The notes under the pieces were generated by a model. The model ran no database searches and was not told where the DNA came from. It saw only the letters and a list, made by a program, of their open reading frames with translations. Below are positions 1 through 8,971 of a stretch of 64,000 nt of DNA, piece by piece. Position 1 is the first letter of the stretch. Each line of letters begins with the position of its first letter. Made by a program: the position numbers and the translations under genes. Source of the stretch: Ketogulonicigenium vulgare WSH-001 (GTDB lineage: Bacteria > Pseudomonadota > Alphaproteobacteria > Rhodobacterales > Rhodobacteraceae); the NCBI RefSeq assembly GCF_000223375.1, contig NC_017384.1:2234501-2298500 (forward strand). The letters run 5' to 3'.

Positions 1-1020
<1,020 letters not shown>

Positions 1021-1044
1021 GATGGCTTCTCCTGGTGCTAGCAA

Positions 1045-1062
1045 CAGCGGCTTTCGCCGCTG
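1045..1062 (-). promoter_or_regulatory. Hairpin in the tuf 5' leader
   Basis: A perfect 7-bp stem CAGCGGC/GCCGCTG closes a GAAA tetraloop on the tuf strand, ending about 25 bases before the tuf start. It could stabilise the leader or be a remnant of an upstream terminator. Function is unknown. Confidence 0.4.
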
Positions 1063-1138
1063 GACGGGGTGCGCCGTGGCCACCCGGCCCCGATTCACTT
1101 CGGGCGCGACATATGATTTTTAGGCCGCTGAATCAAGA

Positions 1139-1174
1139 GACCGGGCGCGACCCCAAAAGGTCAAGCGCCCGGTC
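1139..1174 (-). terminator. Likely parC transcription terminator
   Basis: A perfect 10-bp inverted repeat GACCGGGCGC/GCGCCCGGTC, extended inside by GACC/GGTC, lies 18 bases after the parC stop. There is no clear U-tract on the parC strand, so it may be a weak or Rho-assisted terminator or a 3' stabiliser. Confidence 0.55.
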
Positions 1175-1191
1175 GCAGCATTTCAGCAACG

Positions 1192-3501
1192 TCAGTTGAA
1201 ACGGTTATCCCTGGGGAAACCGCGCGGCGCCATGCGGCCGGTGCCTGCGCGCTTGCCCAGCCATTCGCTCAGATCAGGCTCGGACCGCGTGCGGCCGCCG
1301 CTTTCTTTCCACGAAAGGCCCTGCGCCAAGGTCAGCGTGACCAGATCCGACAGCCCGCCATCCTTGAACTTTTGCAGCTTTACGCCTTTGCCGCGCGCCA
1401 TTTCCGGCAGCTCGTCCAGCGCGAAGACCAGCATCTTGCGGTTATCGCCGACGCAAGCGACGTGATCGCCTTGCACGGGCTTCACGATCAGCGCGCTCGC
1501 GCCTTCGGACAGGTTCAGCACCTGTTTGCCCGCACGGGTCTGCGCGATCACATCATCCTCGGCCACGATAAAGCCATCGCCCGCGCTCGAGGCAAGGATC
1601 AGTTTTTGCCCCGGACGGTGGATCAGCAGATCGACGATTTGCGCGTCATTGGGCAGATCGACCATCAGGCGCAGCGGCTCGCCCGTGCCGCGCCCGCCGG
1701 GCAGGTTCGCGGCCAGAACCGTATAGAATCGCCCGTTCGAAGCAAAGGCCAGCAGCCGGTCAGTCGTTTCCGCATGGAAGGCAAAACGGGCTTTGTCGCC
1801 GTCCTTGAACTTCATCTCTTGATCCAGCGCGATATGGCCCTTCATCGCGCGAATCCAACCCATGTCAGAACAGATCACGGTGACAGGCTCGCGTTCGATC
1901 ATCGCTTCCAGCGGCACATCGGCCACTTCTTTGCCCTCACCAAAGGCGGTGCGACGCGCGCCGCCCTTGCTGGTCTTGCCGAACTGTTTACGCACATCCT
2001 TTAACTCGTCCGAAATGCGCGACCATTGCAGCTTTTCGTCGCCCATCAGCGCATGCAGCCCAGCGCGTTCGGCCTGCAAGGCGTCACGCTCGTTCACCAG
2101 CTCGATTTCCTCGAGGCGGCGCAAGCTGCGCAGACGCATGTTCAAGATCGCATCGGCCTGCACTTCGGTCAGACCGCCCGCCGCGACCGGACGGCCCAGC
2201 GGCGAGACATAACGGCTTTCATCTGCTGCACGCGGGATTTTCAGGCCCCAATCCTCGGCCTGCAAGGCGGCCTTTGGGTCCTCGTCATAGCGGATGATGT
2301 CGATGACGCGGTCAAGATTCAGATAGGCGGTGATAAAGCCTGCCAGAACTTCCAGCCGGTGGTCGATCTTTTCCAGCCGATGCGTCGTGCGGCGTTGCAG
2401 CACCTCGCGGCGGTGATCAAGGAAGGCGCGCAGCACTTCCTTCAGCGAGCAGACCTTGGGTGTTACGCCGTCGATCAGCACGTTCATGTTCATGTTGAAC
2501 CGGATTTCCAGCTCGGAATTCTTGAACAACATGCCCATCAGCATCTCGGGCTCGATGGTGCGGACGCGCGGCTCGATGACGATGCGGACGTCATCGGCGC
2601 TTTCATCGCGCACATCGGCGAGGGCTGGCACTTTCTTCAGGGCGATCAGCTCGGCCAAACGCTCGATCAGCTTGGATTTTTGCACCTGATAGGGAATTTC
2701 GGTGACGATGATCTGCCATTGGCCACGGCCCAGATCCTCGATTTCCCATTTCGCGCGCAGGCGGAAGGCGCCGCGACCGGTGCGATAGGCCTGGCGGATA
2801 TTCTCGGGGTCTTCGACGATCACGCCGCCGGTGGGGAAATCGGGGCCGGGGATGAACGCCAGCAGCGAATCATCATCCGCACTGGGGGCGCGGATCAGAT
2901 GCAGACAGGCCGAGATGACTTCGTCCAGATTGTGGGGCGGGATATTCGTCGCCATACCGACCGCGATGCCGGACGATCCGTTCGCCAGCAGGTTCGGAAA
3001 AGCGGCGGGCAGCACGACGGGTTCCTCTTGGGTGCCGTCGTAGTTGCCACGGTAATCCACTGCATTCTCGTCAAGGCCCGCCAGCAGCGCCTCGGCGGCG
3101 GCGGTCATGCGGGCTTCGGTATAGCGGCTGGCGGCGGGGCTATCGCCGTCGATATTGCCAAAGTTCCCCTGCCCGTCGACCAGCGGATAGCGAACGTTGA
3201 AATCCTGCGCCAAACGCGCCATCGCGTCATAGATCGCAGCATCGCCGTGCGGGTGAAAGTTACCCATCACGTCGCCCGCGATCTTCGCGGATTTGCGGAA
3301 TCCCCCGCCCGAGGCCAGACGCAGCTCGCGCATCGCGTAAAGGATGCGGCGATGCACGGGCTTTAGCCCGTCGCGCGCATCGGGCAGCGCGCGGTGCATA
3401 ATCGTCGACAGCGCATAGGTCAGATACCGGTCGCCAATCGCGCGGCGCAGCGTCTCGGTCAGCTCTTGCGGGTTCAGCGGGTCATCAGGGGTATCGGTCA
3501 T
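1192..3501 (-). CDS. parC: DNA topoisomerase IV subunit A
   Basis: ParC is the DNA-cleaving subunit of topoisomerase IV, which decatenates daughter chromosomes together with ParE. The 769-residue protein has the GyrA/ParC winged-helix and tower region, the catalytic tyrosine in AASRYTEARM (Tyr127), and GyrA-type C-terminal repeats in the last 250 residues. The short, ParC-like C-terminal domain and the N-terminus favour ParC over GyrA. In the quinolone-determining segment (HPHGDAAIYD, about 83-92), the position equivalent to E. coli Ser80 is Ala88 and that of Glu84 is Asp92. It is monocistronic here and divergent from the small membrane gene at 3619. Confidence 0.95.
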   Translation of the reverse strand: MTDTPDDPLNPQELTETLRRAIGDRYLTYALSTIMHRALPDARDGLKPVHRRILYAMRELRLASGGGFRKSAKIAGDVMGNFHPHGDAAIYDAMARLAQDFNVRYPLVDGQGNFGNIDGDSPAASRYTEARMTAAAEALLAGLDENAVDYRGNYDGTQEEPVVLPAAFPNLLANGSSGIAVGMATNIPPHNLDEVISACLHLIRAPSADDDSLLAFIPGPDFPTGGVIVEDPENIRQAYRTGRGAFRLRAKWEIEDLGRGQWQIIVTEIPYQVQKSKLIERLAELIALKKVPALADVRDESADDVRIVIEPRVRTIEPEMLMGMLFKNSELEIRFNMNMNVLIDGVTPKVCSLKEVLRAFLDHRREVLQRRTTHRLEKIDHRLEVLAGFITAYLNLDRVIDIIRYDEDPKAALQAEDWGLKIPRAADESRYVSPLGRPVAAGGLTEVQADAILNMRLRSLRRLEEIELVNERDALQAERAGLHALMGDEKLQWSRISDELKDVRKQFGKTSKGGARRTAFGEGKEVADVPLEAMIEREPVTVICSDMGWIRAMKGHIALDQEMKFKDGDKARFAFHAETTDRLLAFASNGRFYTVLAANLPGGRGTGEPLRLMVDLPNDAQIVDLLIHRPGQKLILASSAGDGFIVAEDDVIAQTRAGKQVLNLSEGASALIVKPVQGDHVACVGDNRKMLVFALDELPEMARGKGVKLQKFKDGGLSDLVTLTLAQGLSWKESGGRTRSEPDLSEWLGKRAGTGRMAPRGFPRDNRFN

Positions 3502-3618
3502 GCAGCCGGTCTAACCGGCAGCGCCGAAGTTGTGAAGTCGGCATCGCGCCCTGCGTACTGGCACTAAGACGCCGAAAGGGGTAGAAAGGCGCGATATAGC
3601 CCAAAAAGGATGCGCCTG

Positions 3619-3819
3619 ATGCTTGTGAATTTCCTGTTCGTTCTGATGTGCATCAGCATGCTGGCGACGCTGGCGGTTCTGCTGCTGGGCATGGGGTCTT
3701 TCGCCAAGCGCGGCGAATTCTATCAGCGCAACGCCAACCGCCTGATGCGCTGGCGGATCGGCCTGCAGGCGGTATCCGTGATCTTCTTCTTTGCCTATCT
3801 GGCCGCGCGGGGCCTTTAA
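3619..3819 (+). CDS. Small twin-transmembrane protein
   Basis: A 66-residue inner-membrane protein with two hydrophobic helices (about residues 3-24 and 46-63) separated by a basic loop containing FAKRGEFYQRNANRLMRWR. This is the layout of the short twin-TM/HIG1-like proteins common in Rhodobacterales, whose role is not well defined. An in-frame ATG at 3610 exists, but AAAAAGGA at 3603-3610 is correctly spaced only for the ATG at 3619, so I use the latter. Its stop overlaps the next start (TAATG), so it is translationally coupled to the cobalamin adenosyltransferase gene. Confidence 0.75.
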   Translation: MLVNFLFVLMCISMLATLAVLLLGMGSFAKRGEFYQRNANRLMRWRIGLQAVSVIFFFAYLAARGL

Positions 3820-4403
3820 TGGTCGTGTTGAACCGCATCTACACCCGCACGGGTGATGATGGCACAACTGCCCTGTCCGATGGCAGCCGCACCGCAAAGC
3901 ATGATTTGCGGGTCGAGGCCTATGGCACGGTGGACGAGGCGAATGCGACCTTGGGTCTTGCGCGCCTTCATGCCAACAGTGATGCGGCAGCGGCGATTTC
4001 CCGCGTGCAGAACGAGCTGTTCGATCTGGGCGCTGACCTGTCGCGCCCGCGCATAGATCTGGACGCGGGTGCCCCTTATCCGGTGCTGCGGATCATTCCC
4101 GCCCAAGTCGCCCGGATCGAGGCTGAAATCGACGCCATGACCGCGATTTTGCACCCCCTGCGCAGTTTTATCCTGCCCGGCGGCAGCGCGCTTGCGGCGC
4201 ATCTGCATCTTGCGCGCACCACCGTGCGGCGGGCTGAACGGCTTGCCAGCCAGCTACGCGCCGCGACGGGTGATGTGAATCCGGCGGCTGTGCACTACTT
4301 GAACCGCCTGTCCGACTGGCTTTTCACCGCCGCCCGCATTGCAAATGACAATGGCGCGGCTGATATTCTGTGGGTACCGGGCGCAACGCGCGACCCCGCC
4401 TGA
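3819..4403 (+). CDS. pduO: PduO-type ATP:cob(I)alamin adenosyltransferase
   Basis: The enzyme transfers the 5'-deoxyadenosyl group of ATP to cob(I)alamin to make adenosylcobalamin. The 194-residue length suits a stand-alone PduO-type enzyme. The N-terminal IYTRTGDDGTT (about 7-17) and VEAYGTVDEANA (about 33-44) form the ATP site, and RRAERL plus VNPAAVHYLNRLSDWLF in the C-terminal helices are family hallmarks. The ATG overlaps the upstream stop, which fixes the start. The function is inferred from family motifs; the helical-bundle CobA type is excluded because no P-loop is present. Confidence 0.92.
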   Translation: MVVLNRIYTRTGDDGTTALSDGSRTAKHDLRVEAYGTVDEANATLGLARLHANSDAAAAISRVQNELFDLGADLSRPRIDLDAGAPYPVLRIIPAQVARIEAEIDAMTAILHPLRSFILPGGSALAAHLHLARTTVRRAERLASQLRAATGDVNPAAVHYLNRLSDWLFTAARIANDNGAADILWVPGATRDPA

Positions 4404-4441
4404 TCCATCCCTATGCCCCAATTCCTATGCCGGAGCCAAAG

Positions 4442-5965
4442 ATGACCCGACCCAAACCTGTCGTTCTGTGCATTCTTGATGGTTGGGGCATCGGCATTAA
4501 TCCGGCAGGTGATGCGACCTTGCAGGCGGACATCCCCAATTTCAAAGCGGTGATGGCCAGCAACCCCCATGCGACGCTGATCACCTTTGGCCCCGATGTC
4601 GGCCTGCCGACCGGCCAGATGGGCAATTCCGAGGTGGGCCACACCAATATTGGCGCGGGCCGCGTGGTGGCGATGGATCTTGGCCAGATTGATCTGGCGA
4701 TTGAAACCGGCGATCTGGCGCAAAATGCGGCGCTGCAAGGGTTTATCAGTGCGCTGAAAACCAGCGGCGGTGCGGCGCATCTGCTGGGCGTCATCTCGGA
4801 CGGCGGCGTGCATGGGCATATCAACCATGTGCTGGCGGCGGCGCGGATCATCACAGGCGCGGGCGTGCCGGTGGTGCTGCATGCGATCACCGACGGTCGC
4901 GATGTCGCCCCCGATAGCGCGCCCGCCTTCATGCAACAGCTTGTTGATCACCTGCCCGCAGGGGCAAAGGTCGGCACGGTGATTGGCCGCTATTTCGCCC
5001 TCGACCGCGACAACCGGTGGGAGCGGGTTCAGACCGCATATGACGCCATTGCGCGCGGCCACGCCCAGCACGGCGCCCCCGATGCCGTCACCGCCGTCAC
5101 CCAAAGCCATGCCGCAGGCGCGCTGGATGAATTCGTCCCCGCTACGATCATTGGCGACTACGCAGGCCTTGCGCCCGGCGATGGGCTGTTCTGCCTGAAC
5201 TTCCGCGCCGACCGCGCGCGCGAGATTTTGGCGTGCTTTGCCGATCCGAAATTCGCGGGATTTGATCGCGGGCCGCTGCCGCCCTTGGTCGCGCTACTGG
5301 GAATGGTGGAATATTCCAGCCAGCTGAACGCTTGGCTCGCCACCGTTTTCCCCAAACGCAAATTGGTCAACACGCTGGGCGAATGGGTCGCAGCACAGGG
5401 CCTGACCCAGTTCCGTCTGGCCGAGACCGAGAAATACCCCCATGTGACCTTTTTCCTGAACGGTGGGGTGGAAACCCCCTATCCCGGCGAAGAGCGTCAC
5501 ATGCCGCCCTCGCCCAAGGTCGCGACCTATGATCTGCAGCCCGAAATGTCTGCGGCCGAGGTCACCGACACCTTCGTCGCGGCGATTGAGAAGGGCTACG
5601 ATCTGATCGTCACCAACTATGCCAACCCCGATATGGTCGGCCATACCGGCAGTATTCCCGCGACGGTGAAGGCGCTAGAGGCCGTGGATAAGGGCCTTGG
5701 CCGCGTACTGGCGGCGCTGGAGCAGGCGGGTGGCGCGATGCTGCTGACCGCCGATCACGGCAATGCCGAACAGATGATCGACCCGGCAACCGGCGGGCCG
5801 CATACGGCCCATACCGTCAATCTGGTACCGGTTGCGCTGATCGGCGGCCCGGGGGGCGCGACCTTGCGCGATGGTCGTCTGGCTGATGTGGCACCGACGA
5901 TTCTGGATCTGATGGGCCTGCCGCAACCGCCGGAAATGACAGGGCAAAGCCTGATCCGGCGATGA
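4442..5965 (+). CDS. gpmI: 2,3-bisphosphoglycerate-independent phosphoglycerate mutase
   Basis: This cytoplasmic glycolytic enzyme interconverts 3- and 2-phosphoglycerate using two Mn(II) ions. The 507-residue length is standard for iPGM. Asp13 in LCILDGWG is a metal ligand and Ser63 in GQMGNSEVGHTN is the phosphorylated nucleophile; ITDGRD, GRYFALDRD and the C-terminal TADHGNAEQM metal site are all present. I chose ATG 4442 because GGAG sits 7 bases upstream; an ATG at 4427 lacks a site. The last four bases (ATGA) overlap the envC-like gene, so the pair is coupled. Confidence 0.97.
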   Translation: MTRPKPVVLCILDGWGIGINPAGDATLQADIPNFKAVMASNPHATLITFGPDVGLPTGQMGNSEVGHTNIGAGRVVAMDLGQIDLAIETGDLAQNAALQGFISALKTSGGAAHLLGVISDGGVHGHINHVLAAARIITGAGVPVVLHAITDGRDVAPDSAPAFMQQLVDHLPAGAKVGTVIGRYFALDRDNRWERVQTAYDAIARGHAQHGAPDAVTAVTQSHAAGALDEFVPATIIGDYAGLAPGDGLFCLNFRADRAREILACFADPKFAGFDRGPLPPLVALLGMVEYSSQLNAWLATVFPKRKLVNTLGEWVAAQGLTQFRLAETEKYPHVTFFLNGGVETPYPGEERHMPPSPKVATYDLQPEMSAAEVTDTFVAAIEKGYDLIVTNYANPDMVGHTGSIPATVKALEAVDKGLGRVLAALEQAGGAMLLTADHGNAEQMIDPATGGPHTAHTVNLVPVALIGGPGGATLRDGRLADVAPTILDLMGLPQPPEMTGQSLIRR

Positions 5966-7086
5966 AACGGTTCTTTCCCATTCTGCTGCTGGCGGCGCTT
6001 GCCGCGCCTGTCGCCGCCCAGCAAAACACCACCGATGTGGCGCGGGCCGCAGCCGAGGCGCTGGAGGCGGCCTCGACCCGTCTGCACAATGCCCAGACCG
6101 CCGAAGACCGCATCGCCGCGCTGTCGGAAACGCTCCATGCCTATGAGGACGGCCTGAACGCCCTGCGCGAGGGGCTGCGCCGCGTGGCCGTGCGCAAGAC
6201 CACGCTGATGACATCGTTCAACGCCCGCGCGGGCGAAATCGGCGATCTGTTGGCCACGATGCAAACGATGGAGCGCACGCCCACCCAGCTGCATATGCTG
6301 CACCCCACGGGCGTCGTCGGTACATTGCGCGCCGGGATGCTGATGGGCGAGATCGCCCCCGCCCTGGACGCCGAAGCCGCCGATCTGCGCGCCCAGTTGC
6401 AAGAGTTGAACGACCTCGAGCTGCTGCAAAACAGCGCCGCAACCACGCTGGAGCAGGGCCTTGCCGGCGCCCAAAGCGCGCGCGAGGAACTGGCCAGCGC
6501 CATGTCGAACCGCGCCGACCTGCCGCAGCGCTTTACGGAAGACCCCATCGCGATGAGCCTGCTGCTGACCTCGTCCGAGACCCTCTCGGCCTTTGCCTCG
6601 GGCCTGTCGCAGACGATCGATACCGAACTGGTCGAGATGGATACCGAGGCATGGAACCGCATGGGTCGGCTGGACCTGCCGGTGACGGGCGACATTTTGC
6701 GCCGCTTTAACGAACAAGATGCCGCAGGCGTCCGGCGCCCCGGACTGGTCATCGCGACCCGTCCCAATGCGCTGGTCACCACCCCGATCGCCGCCACCGT
6801 CCGCTTTGTCGGGCCGCTGCTGGATATGGGCGTTGTGGTCATTTTGGAGCCTGCACCCAATGTCCTGTTCATCATGACCGGGCTGGAACAAGGCTTTGGT
6901 GCGGTCGGTCAGATCATTCCCGAAGGCACGCCCGTCGGCCTGATGGGCGGATCATCGCCTGATGGTGACGCGCTTTTGATGCAAGCAAACAGTGGTTCCG
7001 CGCAAAACCTGTCGGAAACCCTTTATCTTGAGGTTCGCGAAGGGCAATCTGCCGTTGATCCGGCAGCTTGGTTTGCAGCACATTGA
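5962..7086 (+). CDS. EnvC-like murein hydrolase activator with degenerate LytM domain
   Basis: Residues 1-19 are a signal peptide, about 25-200 are long alpha-helical coiled-coil sequence, and about 255-374 form a peptidase M23/LytM-like domain. The M23 zinc ligands (HxxxD and HxH) are not visible: the region reads RPGLVIATRPNALVTTPIAA and later VVILEPAPNVLF. As in EnvC and NlpD, this suggests an activator of an N-acetylmuramoyl-L-alanine amidase rather than an enzyme. It overlaps gpmI by four bases and precedes ctpA by about 50 bases, an arrangement common in alphaproteobacteria. The family call is good; the partner is inferred. Confidence 0.85.
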   Translation: MKRFFPILLLAALAAPVAAQQNTTDVARAAAEALEAASTRLHNAQTAEDRIAALSETLHAYEDGLNALREGLRRVAVRKTTLMTSFNARAGEIGDLLATMQTMERTPTQLHMLHPTGVVGTLRAGMLMGEIAPALDAEAADLRAQLQELNDLELLQNSAATTLEQGLAGAQSAREELASAMSNRADLPQRFTEDPIAMSLLLTSSETLSAFASGLSQTIDTELVEMDTEAWNRMGRLDLPVTGDILRRFNEQDAAGVRRPGLVIATRPNALVTTPIAATVRFVGPLLDMGVVVILEPAPNVLFIMTGLEQGFGAVGQIIPEGTPVGLMGGSSPDGDALLMQANSGSAQNLSETLYLEVREGQSAVDPAAWFAAH

Positions 7087-7138
7087 AAACCAAAATCCCC
7101 GGAACGCGGCTTTTATGTCCGCTGCAAGGATACGCATA

Positions 7139-8476
7139 ATGAAAAAATACCTGCTTTCGGCACTGGGCGGCACCGCCCTTGGGCTTTTGGTCACCACGCA
7201 ATTCGCCGCGCCCCTGCTGGCCCAGGAGGAAGGCAACCAGACCCTGTACGAGCAGCTGGACCTGTTCGGCACGATTTTAGAGCGCATCCGCGCCAATTAC
7301 GTCGAAGAAGTCGACGAAAAGCAGCTGATCGAGGCTGCGATCAACGGCATGCTGACCTCGCTCGACCCGCATTCCAGCTATCTGTCGGCAGATGATGCCG
7401 CCGATATGCGGGTGCAGACACGCGGCTCGTTCGGGGGCCTCGGCCTTGAGGTCACGCAAGAAGACGGCTGGGTCAAGGTTGTCTCGCCCATGGATGGCAC
7501 CCCCGCCGATGTGGCCGGGCTGCAAGCGGGCGATTTCATCACGGCTGTTGATGGTCAAAGCGTGATGGGCCTTGTGCTGGATGATGCGGTCGAACTGATG
7601 CGCGGACCCGTAGGCTCGGAAGTCACCGTGACCATCGCGCGCGAGGGCCGGTCCGAGGCATTTGACGTGACACTGGTGCGCGACACCATCCGCCTGACCG
7701 CCGCCCGCGTCCGCACCGAAGGACGTTCGATCGTCGTTCGCCTGACGACCTTTAGCGATCAGACCTATGACAATATGGCAGCGGGCATTGCCGAACAGCT
7801 GGAAGCCGCAGGCGGCATCGACAATGTCGACGGCGTCGTGCTGGATCTGCGCAACAACCCCGGCGGCCTGCTGAATCAGGCGATCTATGTCTCGGATGCG
7901 TTTTTGGAAACCGGCGAGGTTGTCTCGACCCGTGGCCGCGATCCGGTGGAAAGCGACCGCTATAACGCCACTCCCGGTGATCTGATCGACGGCAAACCTT
8001 TGGTTGTGCTGATCAATGGCGGCTCTGCCTCGGCATCGGAAATCGTGGCAGGCGCGCTGCAGGATCATGGCCGCGCGATTGTCGTCGGCACGCAAAGCTT
8101 TGGCAAAGGCTCGGTCCAAACGCTGATGCCGCTGGATGGCGATGCCGCGATGCGGCTGACGACGGCGCTGTATTACACCCCATCGGGTCGTTCGATCCAA
8201 GCGGTCGGCATCTCGCCCGACATCATCGTCGAACAGCCCCAACCCAGCCCCGACGCCGAGGAAACCGCCGCCGCTGGCGCCCTGCGCACCGAGGCCAGCC
8301 TGCGCGGCTCGCTGAACAATCCGAACCTGTCGGATGACGAACGCGAGCACCTCGAGGAACAGCGCGCACGCGCCGAGGCGACCGCCGCGCTGCGCCAACA
8401 GGATTACCAAATGGCCTATGCCATCGACATCCTGACAGGCCTTTCGGCCATGAATGTGCAGCGGGGCGCACAATGA
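7139..8476 (+). CDS. ctpA: C-terminal processing protease, S41 family
   Basis: A periplasmic serine protease that trims or degrades envelope proteins from their C-termini. The 445-residue precursor has a signal peptide (1-28), a PDZ domain (about 95-170, including GFLGLGLE-like [11 protein letters not shown]) and the S41 core with the catalytic Ser near 298 in NGGSASASE and Lys323 in [15 protein letters not shown] precedes the chosen ATG; the frame is open further upstream but without a start signal. Its stop overlaps rppH (ATGA). Position after an EnvC-like activator suggests a shared role in wall or division remodelling, as is known for CtpA in other alphaproteobacteria. Confidence 0.95.
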   Translation: MKKYLLSALGGTALGLLVTTQFAAPLLAQEEGNQTLYEQLDLFGTILERIRANYVEEVDEKQLIEAAINGMLTSLDPHSSYLSADDAADMRVQTRGSFGGLGLEVTQEDGWVKVVSPMDGTPADVAGLQAGDFITAVDGQSVMGLVLDDAVELMRGPVGSEVTVTIAREGRSEAFDVTLVRDTIRLTAARVRTEGRSIVVRLTTFSDQTYDNMAAGIAEQLEAAGGIDNVDGVVLDLRNNPGGLLNQAIYVSDAFLETGEVVSTRGRDPVESDRYNATPGDLIDGKPLVVLINGGSASASEIVAGALQDHGRAIVVGTQSFGKGSVQTLMPLDGDAAMRLTTALYYTPSGRSIQAVGISPDIIVEQPQPSPDAEETAAAGALRTEASLRGSLNNPNLSDDEREHLEEQRARAEATAALRQQDYQMAYAIDILTGLSAMNVQRGAQ

Positions 8477-8940
8477 GCGATCTGCCCTATCGCCCCTGTG
8501 TGGGCGTCATGCTGGTGAACGCGGACGGCCGCGTTTTCACCGGCAAGCGCATCGACAACCCCGGCCCCGCCTGGCAAATGCCCCAAGGCGGGATCGACGC
8601 GGGCGAGGATGCCACCACCGCCGCCCTGCGCGAGCTGTGGGAAGAAACCGGCGTCACGGCGGATAAGGTCTCGGTCGACCGGATCAGCGCGGGCACCTAT
8701 ACCTATGACCTGCCGCCCGAACTGTTGGGCAAAATGTGGGGCGGTAAATATCGCGGCCAGATCCAAACCTGGGTGTTGCTGCGGTTCAATGGCACCGATA
8801 GCGATGTGAATATCGCAACCGACCATCCTGAATTCTCGGAATGGCGCTGGTCGGATGTGGACCAGCTTGTGCCCGATATCGTGCCCTTTAAACGCGATGT
8901 TTATGCCGGCGTTTTGCGCGAATTTGCAGATAGCCTGTGA
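8473..8940 (+). CDS. rppH: RNA pyrophosphohydrolase (Nudix)
   Basis: RppH removes pyrophosphate from 5'-triphosphorylated RNA and so starts RNase E-dependent decay; alphaproteobacterial members also hydrolyse dinucleoside polyphosphates. The 155-residue protein begins with [11 protein letters not shown] and carries the Nudix signature between residues 39 and 61, with the RELWEETG core. WQMPQGGID before it is typical of the RppH/IalA group. It overlaps ctpA by four bases and is followed by the RNase R gene, which puts two RNA-decay genes side by side. Confidence 0.94.
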   Translation: MSDLPYRPCVGVMLVNADGRVFTGKRIDNPGPAWQMPQGGIDAGEDATTAALRELWEETGVTADKVSVDRISAGTYTYDLPPELLGKMWGGKYRGQIQTWVLLRFNGTDSDVNIATDHPEFSEWRWSDVDQLVPDIVPFKRDVYAGVLREFADSL

Positions 8941-8949
8941 CGACGCGTT

Positions 8950-8969
8950 GCAGCCGTGCTAACGGCTGC
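8950..8969 (+). promoter_or_regulatory. Hairpin immediately before the rnr start codon
   Basis: GCAGCCGT-GCTA-ACGGCTGC is a perfect 8-bp stem with a 4-base loop that ends two bases before the rnr ATG at 8972. It occupies the place where a ribosome binding site should be, and no Shine-Dalgarno sequence is seen. No U-tract follows, so it is a poor terminator and could instead limit rnr translation. Confidence 0.55.
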
Positions 8970-8971
8970 AT

